DNA of 64,000 nt, from contig CAWKGC010000019.1 of the NCBI GenBank assembly GCA_963849005.1, positions 310,001 to 374,000 on the forward strand, in the 5' to 3' direction. Positions 52,307-62,028 of the stretch are shown here, in pieces. A model generated the notes under the pieces. That model did not search any database. It was not told the origin of the DNA and saw only the letters and a list, made by a program, of their open reading frames with translations. Each line of letters begins with the position of its first letter. Within the stretch, counting starts at the first letter, position 1. Position numbers and translations under genes: made by a program. Origin of the DNA: CAWKGC01 sp963849005. Lineage in GTDB: Bacteria > Pseudomonadota > Gammaproteobacteria > Burkholderiales > Usitatibacteraceae.

Positions 52307-54914
52307 ATGGCAAAAGGCAACTTCTGGAAAGCGGACTGGTTCATCGGCGTGGTCATCGCCATCGCCCTGCTGGCCTTCAACCGCTTCTCCGACCTGATAC
52401 CGAGCCTGGAGCTGAAGGCCTACGACCTCGGCGTGAAGGCCTCCTCGAAGAGCCCGTCGGACAAGGTCGCGGTGATCGCGGTGGACGAGCAGTCGATCGC
52501 CAACATCGGGCGCTGGCCGTGGCCGCGCGACGTGCAGGCGAAGCTGATCGACCAGCTGGTCGGCGCCAAGGCCTCGGTCATCGGCAACACCGTGTTCTTC
52601 TTCGAGCCGCAGATCGACCCGGGGCTCGCGTACATCAACAAGATGCTCGAGCTCTACAACAAGGCCTATCCCGCCGTGGCCGCGCAGGAAGCGGCGGGCG
52701 TGTCGGCATTCGCCGCGCAGACCCCCGCCGCGCAGGTGGGCGTGCCGCCGGGCGAGATCGCCGAGATCGGCAAGATCCTGAAGGAGGCCGAGGGCGCGTT
52801 GAACAGCGACATCCGCCTCGGCGCCAGCGTGAAGAAGGCGGGCAACGTCATCCTGCCGCTGGCCTTCGAGTCCCTCACCTACAATCCCCCGCCCGGCAAG
52901 CCCGCGAAGCCGCTGCCGGAATTCGTCGCGAAGAACACCATCGGCGGCTTCAAGGAAGCGGGCGGATCGTTCCTGTACGGCACCGAGATGATCGCGCCCA
53001 TCGAGTTGATCGGCGCGGCCGCGGCAGGCCTCGGCCACCTGAATGCCTTCCCGTCGCCGGCGGACGGCGCGATCCGCACCGAGCCGCTGATCATCGACTA
53101 CTACGGCCAGGTGTTCCCGTCGCTGTCGCTGATGATCGCGGCGCGAAGCCTCAACCTCACCTCCAAGGACATCAAGGCCAATGTCGGCGAAAGCGTCTCC
53201 GTGGGCAACCTCAAGGTGCGCACCGACGAGAACGGCCAGATGTTCACCTACTTCTACAAGGACCGCGGCAACGGCCAGCCGGCTTTCGCGATCGACTCCT
53301 TCTTCGACGTTTACACGGGCAAGATCCCGGCGGCGAAGTACGCCGGCAAGATCGTGCTGATCGGCGCCACGGCGGCCGGCGTCGGCGCCAACCAGGTCAC
53401 CCCGATCTCGGCGCAGATGTTCCCCGGTGACCACGATGGCGCACTCGGTGTCGTCGATCCTGCAGGAACACTTCTTCGTCGTGCCGACGTGGGCGCGCTG
53501 GGCCTCGCTGGCCGCGTACGTGCTGGTGGCGCTCTACCTGATCGTGCTGCTGCCGAACATGAAGGCCGGCATGGCGGCGATCATCACCGCCGTCATCCTC
53601 GTCGCCCTGCTGGGCGCGCACTTCGGGCTCATGACCGGCCCGGGCATCTGGATCGAGCTGATGCTCCCGGCAACGCTGCTCATCGTCGGGCACCTGCTGC
53701 TCACGACCAAGCGCTTCCTCGTCACCGAGCGCGGCAAGGAGAAGGCCGACACCGACAGCGCGGAATCGAACCGCATGCTCGGCCTCGCCTTCCAGCAGCA
53801 GGGCCAGCTGGACATGGCCTTCGACAAGTTCAGGAAGGCGCCGCTGAATGACGAGGTGATGGAGAACCTCTACAACCTCGGGCTCGACTTCGAGCGCCGG
53901 CGGCAGTTCAACAAGGCGGAGAACGTGTTCCGCTACATGAGCACGTTCAACCCCAAGTTCCGCGACCTGGACGAGAGGATGAACCGCGCCAAGCAGCTCT
54001 CCGAGACCATCATCCTCGGCGGCAGTTCGGCTTCGCGCTCGACCAATGCGACGATGGTGATGTCGGGAGGGGCGGGAGGCGAGAAGCCGATGCTCGGCCG
54101 CTACCAGATCGACAAGGAGCTGGGCAAGGGCGCGATGGGCGTGGTGTACGGCGGCAAGGACCCGAAGATCGGCCGCATCGTCGCGATCAAGACCATGGCG
54201 CTGTCCAACGAGTTCGAGGGCGAGGAACTGATCGAGGCGAAGGAACGCTTCTTCCGCGAGGCCGAGACCGCGGGCCGCCTCACGCATCCCAACATCGTCA
54301 CCATCTACGACGCGGGCGAGGAGCACGACCTCGCCTACATCGCGATGGAGTTCCTGAAGGGCAAGGACCTGGTGCCCTACACCAAGATGCCGAACCTGCT
54401 GCCGCTCGACCGCGCGCTCTCGATATGCGAACGCGTCGCCGACGCCCTCGGCTACGCGCAGAGCATGGGTGTCGTGCACCGCGACATCAAGCCGGCCAAC
54501 ATCATGTACGAGCCGGAGAGCGACACGGCGAAGGTCACCGACTTCGGCATCGCGCGCATCACGGATTCGTCCAAGACCAAGACCGGCATGGTGCTGGGGA
54601 CGCCTTCGTACATGTCGCCCGAGCAGCTGGCCGGCAAGAAGATCGACGGGCGTTCCGACCTCTTCTCGCTGGGCGTGATGCTGTTCCAGCTGACCTGCGG
54701 GCGCCTGCCTTTCGAGGGCGAGTCGATGACGCAGCTGATGTTCGCCATCGCCAACAACCCGCATCCGCTGGTCCGCGAGATCAATGCCGCGCTGCCCGAG
54801 TGGCTGCAGCCGATCATCGACAAGGCGCTGGAAAAGGACCTCGAGAAGCGCTACCAGTCCGGCGCGGAATTCGCCGCCGCGATCCGCGCCGCGCGGCAGG
54901 CCCACGCCGGCTAG
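52307..54914 (+). pseudogene. CHASE2-sensor serine/threonine kinase, single frameshift (probable sequencing error)
   Basis: The first part is an N-terminal membrane helix and a CHASE2 domain (LKAYDLGVKAS, VAVIAVDEQSIANIGRWPWPRD, GLGHLNAFPSPADGAIR) ending KIVLIGATAAGVGANQVTPI. An extra C in a C run at about 53421-53424 shifts the frame. The rest continues in the next frame: three membrane helices (about 53480-53720), a TPR-like stretch (NRMLGLAFQQQGQLDMAFDK), then a kinase domain with G-loop GKGAMGVVYGG, VAIKTM, HRDIKPANIM, DFGIAR and SPEQLA. The rebuilt protein of ~868 residues senses an outside cue and phosphorylates cytosolic targets. It is followed after 7 bases by DUF2889. Confidence 0.88.
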
Positions 54915-54921
54915 GGCCTCG

Positions 54922-55494
54922 ATGCCGCTTCCCGAACCGAAGGCGAAACGCGAGCCGCTGCACCTGCGCCAGATCGAGATCCGCGGCTACAAGCGCGAAG
55001 ACGGCCTGTACGAGATCGAGGGCCACCTCACCGACACCAAGCCGATCGACTTCAAGCTCGCGCAGGGCATCCGCCCGGCGGGAGAGCCGGTGCACTCGAT
55101 GTGGCTGAGGCTCACCTACGACCGCACCCTCACCATCGTCGATGCCGAGGCCTCGACCGACGCCATGCCCTACGTGGGCACGTGCGACCGGATCACGCCC
55201 GACTACAGGAAGCTGGTTGGCCTCACCATGCGCACCGGCTACCTGCGCCATGTCAAGGAACTCCTCGGCGGCGTGCGCGGCTGCACGCACCTGACCGAGC
55301 TGGCCGGCACGATGGCCACCGCCGCGTTCCAGACGCTCGCGGGCCAGGGCGTGAGCGACCCGCACCGCAAGCCCTTCCAGCTCGACCGCTGCCATGCGCT
55401 CGAGGCTTCCACTCCGCTGGTCGCGAAGTTCTATCCGAAGTGGTACACGGGCAGCGAGCCATTGCCGCCTCCGGGCGAGCCTGAGCGGCATTGA
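54922..55494 (+). CDS. DUF2889 domain-containing protein
   Basis: 190 residues. LHLRQIEIRGYKREDGLYEIEGHLTD is the family start (two adjacent blocks), with HSMWLRLTYDRTLTIVDAEA (about 57-76), DAMPYVGTCDRITPDYRKLVG and GVRGCTHLTELAGTMATAAFQ (about 118-138). Function is unknown. It is immediately downstream of the CHASE2 kinase, so a link to that signalling pathway is possible. Confidence 0.88.
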   Translation: MPLPEPKAKREPLHLRQIEIRGYKREDGLYEIEGHLTDTKPIDFKLAQGIRPAGEPVHSMWLRLTYDRTLTIVDAEASTDAMPYVGTCDRITPDYRKLVGLTMRTGYLRHVKELLGGVRGCTHLTELAGTMATAAFQTLAGQGVSDPHRKPFQLDRCHALEASTPLVAKFYPKWYTGSEPLPPPGEPERH

Positions 55495-55536
55495 GGCCGA
55501 CGCTCCCAAGACCGCCGCAATCAACCTAGTTCTTCA

Positions 55537-58500
55537 ATGACCTTCATCCCTGCCTGTTGCCGGGCACTTTCACCGGCGTTGGCGATCTTGTGCCTGCTGG
55601 CAGGATTCCCGGGCCTTGCCGCCGGACCCTATCCGGTCAACATGTGCCCGGCGGACCGCACCGCCAACCTGGGATGCCACGCCAACGACGTGTCGATCGC
55701 CCAGGTGCAGGTCGTGAACGGCGTGACCTCCTGCGTGGCGGGCCAGCCGGTCACGCTGCAGTTGCAGGCCGTCCTTTCTTCCAACGCGAGCCGGCGCTTC
55801 GACATCGGCGTCTTCGTTGCCCGCGATGGCCGCGAGATCATGCTGCCTTCGTCCGCGGGCGGCGCTGCGGACTGCGCGGTCTACGGCGTGCCTTTCACGC
55901 CCCCACCGCTCGCCAACCTGAACGGCAATGCCTGCGGTGACATCACCAGCGGGGGCGTGGCCACGGTCGACCTCGGTTTCGTCACGGTGCTCTGCGAGCC
56001 CGACCAATCCGGAAACCTCAACCTGCCGGCGATGGTGACCTGGCAGAACAACCAGAATGCCACCTGCAATGCGCCGCCCGCGGCGTGGGTCGAGTCGCCG
56101 AACCCCGCCAACTGCAACGCCTCCGTCGGGATCAACGTGCCGGTGCAGGTGGTCGGCCGGATCACCATCACCAAGCGCACCGACCCGGTGGGCGCGCCCG
56201 ACGTCTTCGCGTTCTCGGCAACGGGGCCTGGCATCGCGCCGGCCGCCTTTTCGCTCTCCGACGGCCAGTCCCGGATTCTCCAGACCGGCCCGCTTACCGC
56301 GGCATCGCAGACCTTCACGATCACCGAGCAGGCCCTCGCCCTCTGGGATCCGACGACGGAAATCGAATGCACCACGGCCGACGGCGGGCCGGCGAGGTTC
56401 GCGACGATCGACAGGGCCAACCGCAGGGTGACCGCTGCGATGAACTCGGCCAACAGCCGCCTCGATTGCGTCTTTCACAACCGGCGTGAAGCGAGCGTGC
56501 GCATCGTCAAGAACACCGTCGGCGGCAACGGCACCTTTCAGTTTGCCGGGGACCTGAGCGCCACGGTGACGACCGTCGCCGGGACCGGGCAGGCGGTGAT
56601 CAACGGCCTTGTTCCGGGAATCTATCGCGTCACGGAGATCGTGCCGCCGGGCTGGAGCCTAACGGCGCTCGCCTGCGCCGACCCGAGCGGCGGAACGGCC
56701 GTCGATTTGCCCACCGCGACCGCGACCATCGACCTCGCACCGGGGGAACAGGTGACCTGCACCTTCACCGACCAGGTCAATCCCGCCACCGGCACGATCG
56801 TCGTGAACAAGAGCGCGACCGGCGGCGACGCCACGTTCCCCTTTCTCGCTGGATTGCCCGTGACCTCGTTCACGATGACGACAGCGGGAGGCACTGCGCC
56901 GCCGCGGACCTTCACCGGCCTCGCAGCCGGCGTGTACTCCGTGATCGAGCTGCTGCCGGCCGGTTGGGGGCTCTCGTCCCTTGCCTGTGTCGATCCCACC
57001 GGCGACACCGTCACGATCGGCACGACCGCGATCATCGCGCTCGCGGCCGGGGAGACGGTTTCCTGCACGTGGGCAAACCAGCGCCGCGCAAGCATCGTCG
57101 TGGAAAAAATTGCGCGCGGCGGCGACGGCACGTTTGCGTTCGCCGGGAGCGCCGCGTTCGCGATCACGACCACCGCGGGAAGCGGCCAGGACTCGGCCGC
57201 GTTTTCCTCGATTCCTCCGGGAGTGCCGGTGACGATCACGGAAACGGTCCCGGCCGGATGGCAACTCGACACGGCCGCGTGCGTCGATACCGCGACCAAT
57301 GCGCCGGCGGGAGCGGCAATCGCGGGGGGCGTCCAGGTGACGCCGCTCGCGGGCCAGTCGCTGCGATGCACGTTCACCGACTCGCGGCTCGCGACGCTCA
57401 CCATCGTCGAGCGCTCGTTGCCGCAAGACCCGCAGGTCTTCTCGTACACGACGCTCGGGGCCGGGCTTGCCAACTTCACGCTTACCGACGACGGCGTCGG
57501 GCCGAACACGCGCACCTTCACGAACCTGGTCCCCGGCCTCGCCTACTCGGTGGCGCAGGCGGCCGTTGCCGGATGGCTGACCCCGTTGATCGCGTGCTCG
57601 GACATCCTTGCCGCGAATCCCGCGGATCGCTCATCCGTCAGCCTCGCAACCCGCACCGTCCTGCCGAGCCTCCAGCCAGGCGAGAACCTCGTTTGCACTT
57701 TCGTGAACCTGCGCAGCGATCCCGGCGAGATCGCGATCGCCAAGGTCACCGAGGGCGGGGATGGCACCTTCTCCTTCGCGAACTCGGGGGGCGTGGCCGC
57801 ATCGGTCGACAACCCGCTGGCGTTCACCATTGCCACGACTTCCGGTTCCGGCACGCGGCTGCTGGTGAATCTCCTTCCCGGCACTTACGCGATCACCGAG
57901 ACGGTTCCGGCCGGATGGCAGTCCCCGCCCGCCGTATCTTGTTCGGTTGCCTCCGGCAGCAATACCACCATCACGCCGGTCGCGAACGGCGCGTCGATCG
58001 CATTGGGCCAGACCGGGCTCGTCGTCGACAGCGTCGCCTGCACGTTCAACAACGTCCGCCAGTCGAGCATCACCATCGTCGAGGACGCGCAACCGGATTC
58101 GCCCCAGGTCTTTCCCTATGCGGCCACCGGCACCGGTGTCGCGCCGGCGTTCACGCTGGTGAACGATGGATCGCCGCCTCCGGCCGAGCGGATTGCCTTC
58201 AACGGCCTCGCCGCGGGCGCGTATTCCTTCACCTCGAGCGTGCCGGCAGGCTGGCGCCTCGCCGATATCGCCTGCACCGGCACGGCGGGCGCGGTGAAAG
58301 ACATTGCGGCGGGCGCAGTAAACATCGCGTTGGGCGACGGGGAGGATGCCACCTGCACTTTCCGCCACGTTCGCGATGGCGCCATCACCGTCACGAAGAA
58401 TGCGCCGGGAGCCCAGCCCGGCGACACGTTCACCTTTACCGGACCGCCGGCGCTCAGCGGAAGCATTGCGAGCGGACAGTCGCTTGCCGGGAGCTTCGCG

Positions 58501-59730
58501 CCCGGCACGCAGTCGGTGACCGAAGTGGTGCCGCCCGGCTGGATCCTCACGAACATCAATTGCATCGGAGGAACGACGACCTACACCGGCGCCACGGGCG
58601 GGGCGACGAGCGGATTCGAGGCGGGAGACACCACCGCCAACGTGACGATCGCGGCCGGGGAGAATTCCGCGTGCACGTTCACGAACACGGCGACGGCCTC
58701 CATCGTGGTGGTGAAGAACACCACCGGCGGCGACGGCATTTTCTCGTTCACGGGCGCGGCGAACTTCCAGCTCGTCACATCCGGCGGCACTGCGTCCAAC
58801 GCAACGGCACTCGCCAACCTGGCTCCCGGAACCTACACGGTGCGCGAACTGGTTCCCTCGGGCTGGCGGCTCACGGCGATTGCCTGTTCGAACGGCAGCG
58901 CCGTGGACCTCGCGACGGCGACCGCCACGGTGACGCTCGCGGCGGGCGAACGAGTGACCTGCACGTTTGCCGACGAGCGGCTCGGCCGGATCCGGATCGT
59001 GAAACGCATTCGCGGCGAGCAGTCGGCGTTGTTCAGTTTCAGCGCAGTGCCCGCGATCAACGGGACGAGCGCATTCGTTCTCGCGCCTTTGCCGGCGACG
59101 GGAATGGACGAGCGCGAATTCACCGATGTGCCGGCCGGGACCTACCAGGTGAACGAGAACGGCCCGCCCCCGGGCTGGCGGGTCACCGGCATCGCTTGCG
59201 TGGACCCGACCGGGGATACGACGATCGCCGGGCCCATCAACGGCGCCATCATCCGGTTGGCTGCGGGCGAGACCGTCGAATGCACTTTCGACAATGCGAC
59301 GCTGGGGACGATCACGATCAACGCCGTGAGTTTCCTGGCTGCGGGCACGTTCGCCTACTCGGCGGTCAATGTCCCCACTGCCAGCAGCTTCCAGTTGACG
59401 ACACCCGCGCCCAGGGTGGCCGCCGGGACGGCGTTCAACTCGCTTGCGCCGGGCTTGTACGCATTCAACTGGCAGGTCGACCCGGCGTGGACCCGGGTAT
59501 ACACCTTCTGCGAGTCCGACAGCCAGGAGCGTCACTGGGTGATCATCGGTCCCAGCATCACGGTCAACCTGCCCGATGGCGAGAACGTGCGCTGCTATTA
59601 CCTGTACCTGGCGGCGGGATCGTCGCTTCCCGGGGAAGGAGTGGGGGTACCGTTGCTGGGCGCATGGGGCCGGATCCTTCTTGCGCTCCTGCTTTGCGGC
59701 GCAGCGTGGCACTTCTCGCGGCGGCGATAG
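55537..59730 (+). CDS. large secreted repeat protein with prealbumin-like repeats and IPTL-CTERM-like tail
   Basis: 1397 residues. A signal peptide (MTFIPACCRALSPALAILCL, cleavage near LAA) and a Cys-containing N-terminal domain (to about 208) precede about eleven repeats of 90-115 residues (from GRITITKRTDPVG to about 1360). The repeat pattern is a beta strand IxVxK, a GGDGTFxF turn, a PGxYxVxExxPxGW centre and a CTF ending; two cysteines per repeat could form disulfides. It fits prealbumin-like/SpaA-type stalk repeats of surface adhesins. The C-terminus (VPLLGAWGRILLALLL plus SRRR) has the hydrophobic-helix-plus-basic tail of IPTL-CTERM sorting signals, with VPLL in place of IPTL. Probably anchored or secreted through that system. 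No Shine-Dalgarno is obvious. Confidence 0.85.
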   Translation: MTFIPACCRALSPALAILCLLAGFPGLAAGPYPVNMCPADRTANLGCHANDVSIAQVQVVNGVTSCVAGQPVTLQLQAVLSSNASRRFDIGVFVARDGREIMLPSSAGGAADCAVYGVPFTPPPLANLNGNACGDITSGGVATVDLGFVTVLCEPDQSGNLNLPAMVTWQNNQNATCNAPPAAWVESPNPANCNASVGINVPVQVVGRITITKRTDPVGAPDVFAFSATGPGIAPAAFSLSDGQSRILQTGPLTAASQTFTITEQALALWDPTTEIECTTADGGPARFATIDRANRRVTAAMNSANSRLDCVFHNRREASVRIVKNTVGGNGTFQFAGDLSATVTTVAGTGQAVINGLVPGIYRVTEIVPPGWSLTALACADPSGGTAVDLPTATATIDLAPGEQVTCTFTDQVNPATGTIVVNKSATGGDATFPFLAGLPVTSFTMTTAGGTAPPRTFTGLAAGVYSVIELLPAGWGLSSLACVDPTGDTVTIGTTAIIALAAGETVSCTWANQRRASIVVEKIARGGDGTFAFAGSAAFAITTTAGSGQDSAAFSSIPPGVPVTITETVPAGWQLDTAACVDTATNAPAGAAIAGGVQVTPLAGQSLRCTFTDSRLATLTIVERSLPQDPQVFSYTTLGAGLANFTLTDDGVGPNTRTFTNLVPGLAYSVAQAAVAGWLTPLIACSDILAANPADRSSVSLATRTVLPSLQPGENLVCTFVNLRSDPGEIAIAKVTEGGDGTFSFANSGGVAASVDNPLAFTIATTSGSGTRLLVNLLPGTYAITETVPAGWQSPPAVSCSVASGSNTTITPVANGASIALGQTGLVVDSVACTFNNVRQSSITIVEDAQPDSPQVFPYAATGTGVAPAFTLVNDGSPPPAERIAFNGLAAGAYSFTSSVPAGWRLADIACTGTAGAVKDIAAGAVNIALGDGEDATCTFRHVRDGAITVTKNAPGAQPGDTFTFTGPPALSGSIASGQSLAGSFAPGTQSVTEVVPPGWILTNINCIGGTTTYTGATGGATSGFEAGDTTANVTIAAGENSACTFTNTATASIVVVKNTTGGDGIFSFTGAANFQLVTSGGTASNATALANLAPGTYTVRELVPSGWRLTAIACSNGSAVDLATATATVTLAAGERVTCTFADERLGRIRIVKRIRGEQSALFSFSAVPAINGTSAFVLAPLPATGMDEREFTDVPAGTYQVNENGPPPGWRVTGIACVDPTGDTTIAGPINGAIIRLAAGETVECTFDNATLGTITINAVSFLAAGTFAYSAVNVPTASSFQLTTPAPRVAAGTAFNSLAPGLYAFNWQVDPAWTRVYTFCESDSQERHWVIIGPSITVNLPDGENVRCYYLYLAAGSSLPGEGVGVPLLGAWGRILLALLLCGAAWHFSRRR

Positions 59731-59859
59731 CCGCGGACTTGCCGTCGTCGCAGGCGAATCGGGGCTCCCGACCCGGGGCACAAGAAGCGGACTCGCGTGA
59801 ATTGGTAGAATCAGCATCCCGGGGCTGCCATCCGTCCAGCCTTCTCCTCGAGACCCGCC

Positions 59860-61023
59860 ATGAACATCCACGAATACCAAGGCAAGGAAGTCTTCCGCAA
59901 GTTCGGCGTCCCCACCCCGCGCGGCATCCCGGTGTTCACTGCCGACGAGGCGGTGAAGGCGGCGGAATCCCTCGGGGGCTCGGTCTGGGTGGTGAAGGCG
60001 CAGATCCACGCAGGCGGCCGCGGCAAGGGCGGCGGGGTGAAGGTCGCCAAGTCGTTGGCCGAGGTGAAGGACCTCGCGTCGAAGATCCTCGGCATGACGC
60101 TCGTCACCCACCAGACGGGACCCGAGGGCCGGCTGGTGCGGCGACTCCTTATCGAAGAGGGCGCCGACATCAAGAAGGAACTCTATGTGGCGCTCGTCGT
60201 CGACCGCGCCACGCAGAAGGTCACGATGATGGCTTCCAGCGAAGGCGGCATGGACATCGAGGAAGTCGCCGCGCACACGCCGGAGAAGATCCACCGCGTG
60301 GCGATCGACCCGACGACGGGACTCAAGGACGCCGAGGCCGAGGGCCTCGCGCGCAAGATCGGCGTGCCGGAAGGCTCGATCGCGCAGGCGCGCGACCTGC
60401 TGAAGAACCTCTACCGCGTGTTCGACGAATCCGATTGCTCGCTCGCCGAAGTGAACCCGCTGATCGTCACGGGCGAGGGCAAGGTGATCGCGCTCGACGC
60501 CAAGCTCAACTTCGATTCCAACGCGCTCTTCCGCCACCCCGAGATCGTGGCCTACCGCGACCTCGACGAAGAGGACCCCGCGGAAGTCGAGGCCTCGAAA
60601 TTCGACCTCACCTACATCTCGCTCGACGGCAACATCGGCTGCCTCGTCAATGGCGCGGGGCTGGCCATGGCGACCATGGACACGATCAAGCTCTATGGCG
60701 GCACGCCCGCGAATTTCCTCGACGTGGGTGGCGGAGCGACTGCCGAGAAGGTGACGGAGGCCTTCAAGATCATGCTGAAGAACCCCAAGGTGAAGGCGAT
60801 CCTCGTCAACATTTTCGGCGGCATCATGAAGTGCGACACGATCGCCAACGGCGTGGTCATCGCGGCGAAGGAGGTCTCGCTCAAGGTGCCGCTGGTCGTG
60901 CGCCTCGAGGGCACCAACGTCGATCTGGGCAAGAAGATCCTTGCCGATTCCGGGCTGCCGATCATCTCGGCTTCCGACATGGGCGATGCGGCGCAAAAAG
61001 CCGTCGCCGCCACCAAGGCCTGA
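59860..61023 (+). CDS. sucC: succinyl-CoA ligase subunit beta
   Basis: 387 residues. N-terminal ATP-grasp domain: MNIHEYQGKEVFRKFGVPTP, VVKAQIHAGGRGKGGGVKVA (about 44-63); C-terminal domain: NGAGLAMATMDTIKLYGGTPANFLDVGG and FGGIMKCDTIANGVV. Exactly the usual length. With sucD it makes succinate plus ATP or GTP in the TCA cycle. Malate-CoA ligase (MtkA) is a close relative, but the standard length and no serine-cycle neighbours favour SucC. Confidence 0.95.
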   Translation: MNIHEYQGKEVFRKFGVPTPRGIPVFTADEAVKAAESLGGSVWVVKAQIHAGGRGKGGGVKVAKSLAEVKDLASKILGMTLVTHQTGPEGRLVRRLLIEEGADIKKELYVALVVDRATQKVTMMASSEGGMDIEEVAAHTPEKIHRVAIDPTTGLKDAEAEGLARKIGVPEGSIAQARDLLKNLYRVFDESDCSLAEVNPLIVTGEGKVIALDAKLNFDSNALFRHPEIVAYRDLDEEDPAEVEASKFDLTYISLDGNIGCLVNGAGLAMATMDTIKLYGGTPANFLDVGGGATAEKVTEAFKIMLKNPKVKAILVNIFGGIMKCDTIANGVVIAAKEVSLKVPLVVRLEGTNVDLGKKILADSGLPIISASDMGDAAQKAVAATKA

Positions 61024-61034
61024 CAGGGAAAACC

Positions 61035-61910
61035 ATGAGCATCCTCATCGACAGGAACACCAGGGTCATCACGCAGGGCATCACCGGCAAGACCGGGCAG
61101 TTCCACACGCGCATGTGCCGCGATTACGCCAACGGCAAGAACTGCTTTGTCGCCGGCGTGAACCCGAAGAAGGCGGGCGAGGACTTCGAGGGCATCCCGA
61201 TCTACGGCACGGTCAAGGACGCGAAGGAGGCCACGGGCGCCACGGTCTCGGTGATCTACGTGCCGCCGCCTTTTGCCGCCGCGGCCATCGACGAGGCGGT
61301 CGACGCGGGCCTCGACCTCGTGATCTGCATCACCGAGGGGATCCCGGTGCGCGACATGGTGAAGACGCGCGACCGCATGAAGGGCAGGAAGACGATCCTG
61401 CTCGGCCCCAACTGCCCCGGGACGATCACGCCCGACGAGATCAAGATCGGCATCATGCCCGGCCACATCCACATGAAGGGCCGCATCGGCGTGGTGTCGC
61501 GTTCCGGCACGCTCACCTATGAAGCGGTCGGGCAGTTGACGGCGCTCGGCCTCGGGCAGTCCTCCGCGGTCGGCATCGGCGGCGACCCGGTGAACGGGCT
61601 GAAGCACATCGACATACTCAGGCTCTTCAACGACGACCCCGGTACCGACGCGGTGATCATGATCGGCGAGATCGGCGGCACCGACGAAGAAGCAGCCGCC
61701 GAGTGGGTCAAGGCCAACATGAAGAAGCCGGTGGTGGGGTTCATCGCCGGCGTCACCGCGCCTCCCGGCAAGCGCATGGGCCACGCGGGCGCCATCATTT
61801 CCGGCGGCAAGGGCACGGCGCAGGAAAAGCTCGCCGTCATGGAGGCCTGCGGCATCAAGGTCACGCGCAACCCGGCGGAGATGGGCAAGCTGCTCAAGTC
61901 GGTGCTCTGA
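61035..61910 (+). CDS. sucD: succinyl-CoA ligase subunit alpha
   Basis: 291 residues. The CoA-binding start MSILIDRNTRVITQGITGKTG, GPNCPGTITP (about 122-131), GVVSRSGTLTYEAV and the phospho-His loop GKRMGHAGAIISGGKG (His about 246) are all present. It starts 11 bases after sucC and is co-transcribed with it. Confidence 0.97.
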   Translation: MSILIDRNTRVITQGITGKTGQFHTRMCRDYANGKNCFVAGVNPKKAGEDFEGIPIYGTVKDAKEATGATVSVIYVPPPFAAAAIDEAVDAGLDLVICITEGIPVRDMVKTRDRMKGRKTILLGPNCPGTITPDEIKIGIMPGHIHMKGRIGVVSRSGTLTYEAVGQLTALGLGQSSAVGIGGDPVNGLKHIDILRLFNDDPGTDAVIMIGEIGGTDEEAAAEWVKANMKKPVVGFIAGVTAPPGKRMGHAGAIISGGKGTAQEKLAVMEACGIKVTRNPAEMGKLLKSVL

Positions 61911-61978
61911 AAAATGGAAAATCGGGGGCGGGCCCGGATTGGTGAGAAGACGGGACCTGTCCCTGGTTTTTCCACCGC

Positions 61979-61992
61979 TTGACGCGGGTCAA
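61979..61992. promoter_or_regulatory. Fnr-type box upstream of formate dehydrogenase
   Basis: TTGACGCGGGTCAA is a perfect TTGAC-N4-GTCAA palindrome like the two boxes at oxc. A weak -10-like TATGGT lies at 62016-62021. With the class II spacing transcription would begin near 62028, next to the ATG at 62029. Confidence 0.6.
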
Positions 61993-62028
61993 CCCCACTC
62001 GGGGCGGCCCTCCGGTATGGTGTCTTTC

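Noticed and set aside
57631..60996. Long minus-strand frame opposite the repeat protein and sucC
   Set aside because: It mirrors codon bias of well-recognised plus-strand genes and has no recognisable domain or start signal.
59860..61910. Malate-CoA ligase (mtkAB) instead of sucCD
   Set aside because: Both subunits have standard succinyl-CoA ligase lengths and motifs, and no serine-cycle genes are adjacent.
61951..61970. Terminator after sucD
   Set aside because: GGGA-cctg-TCCC followed by TTTTT is only a 4-bp stem. It may be a relic of another short palindromic repeat, but it is too weak to call.
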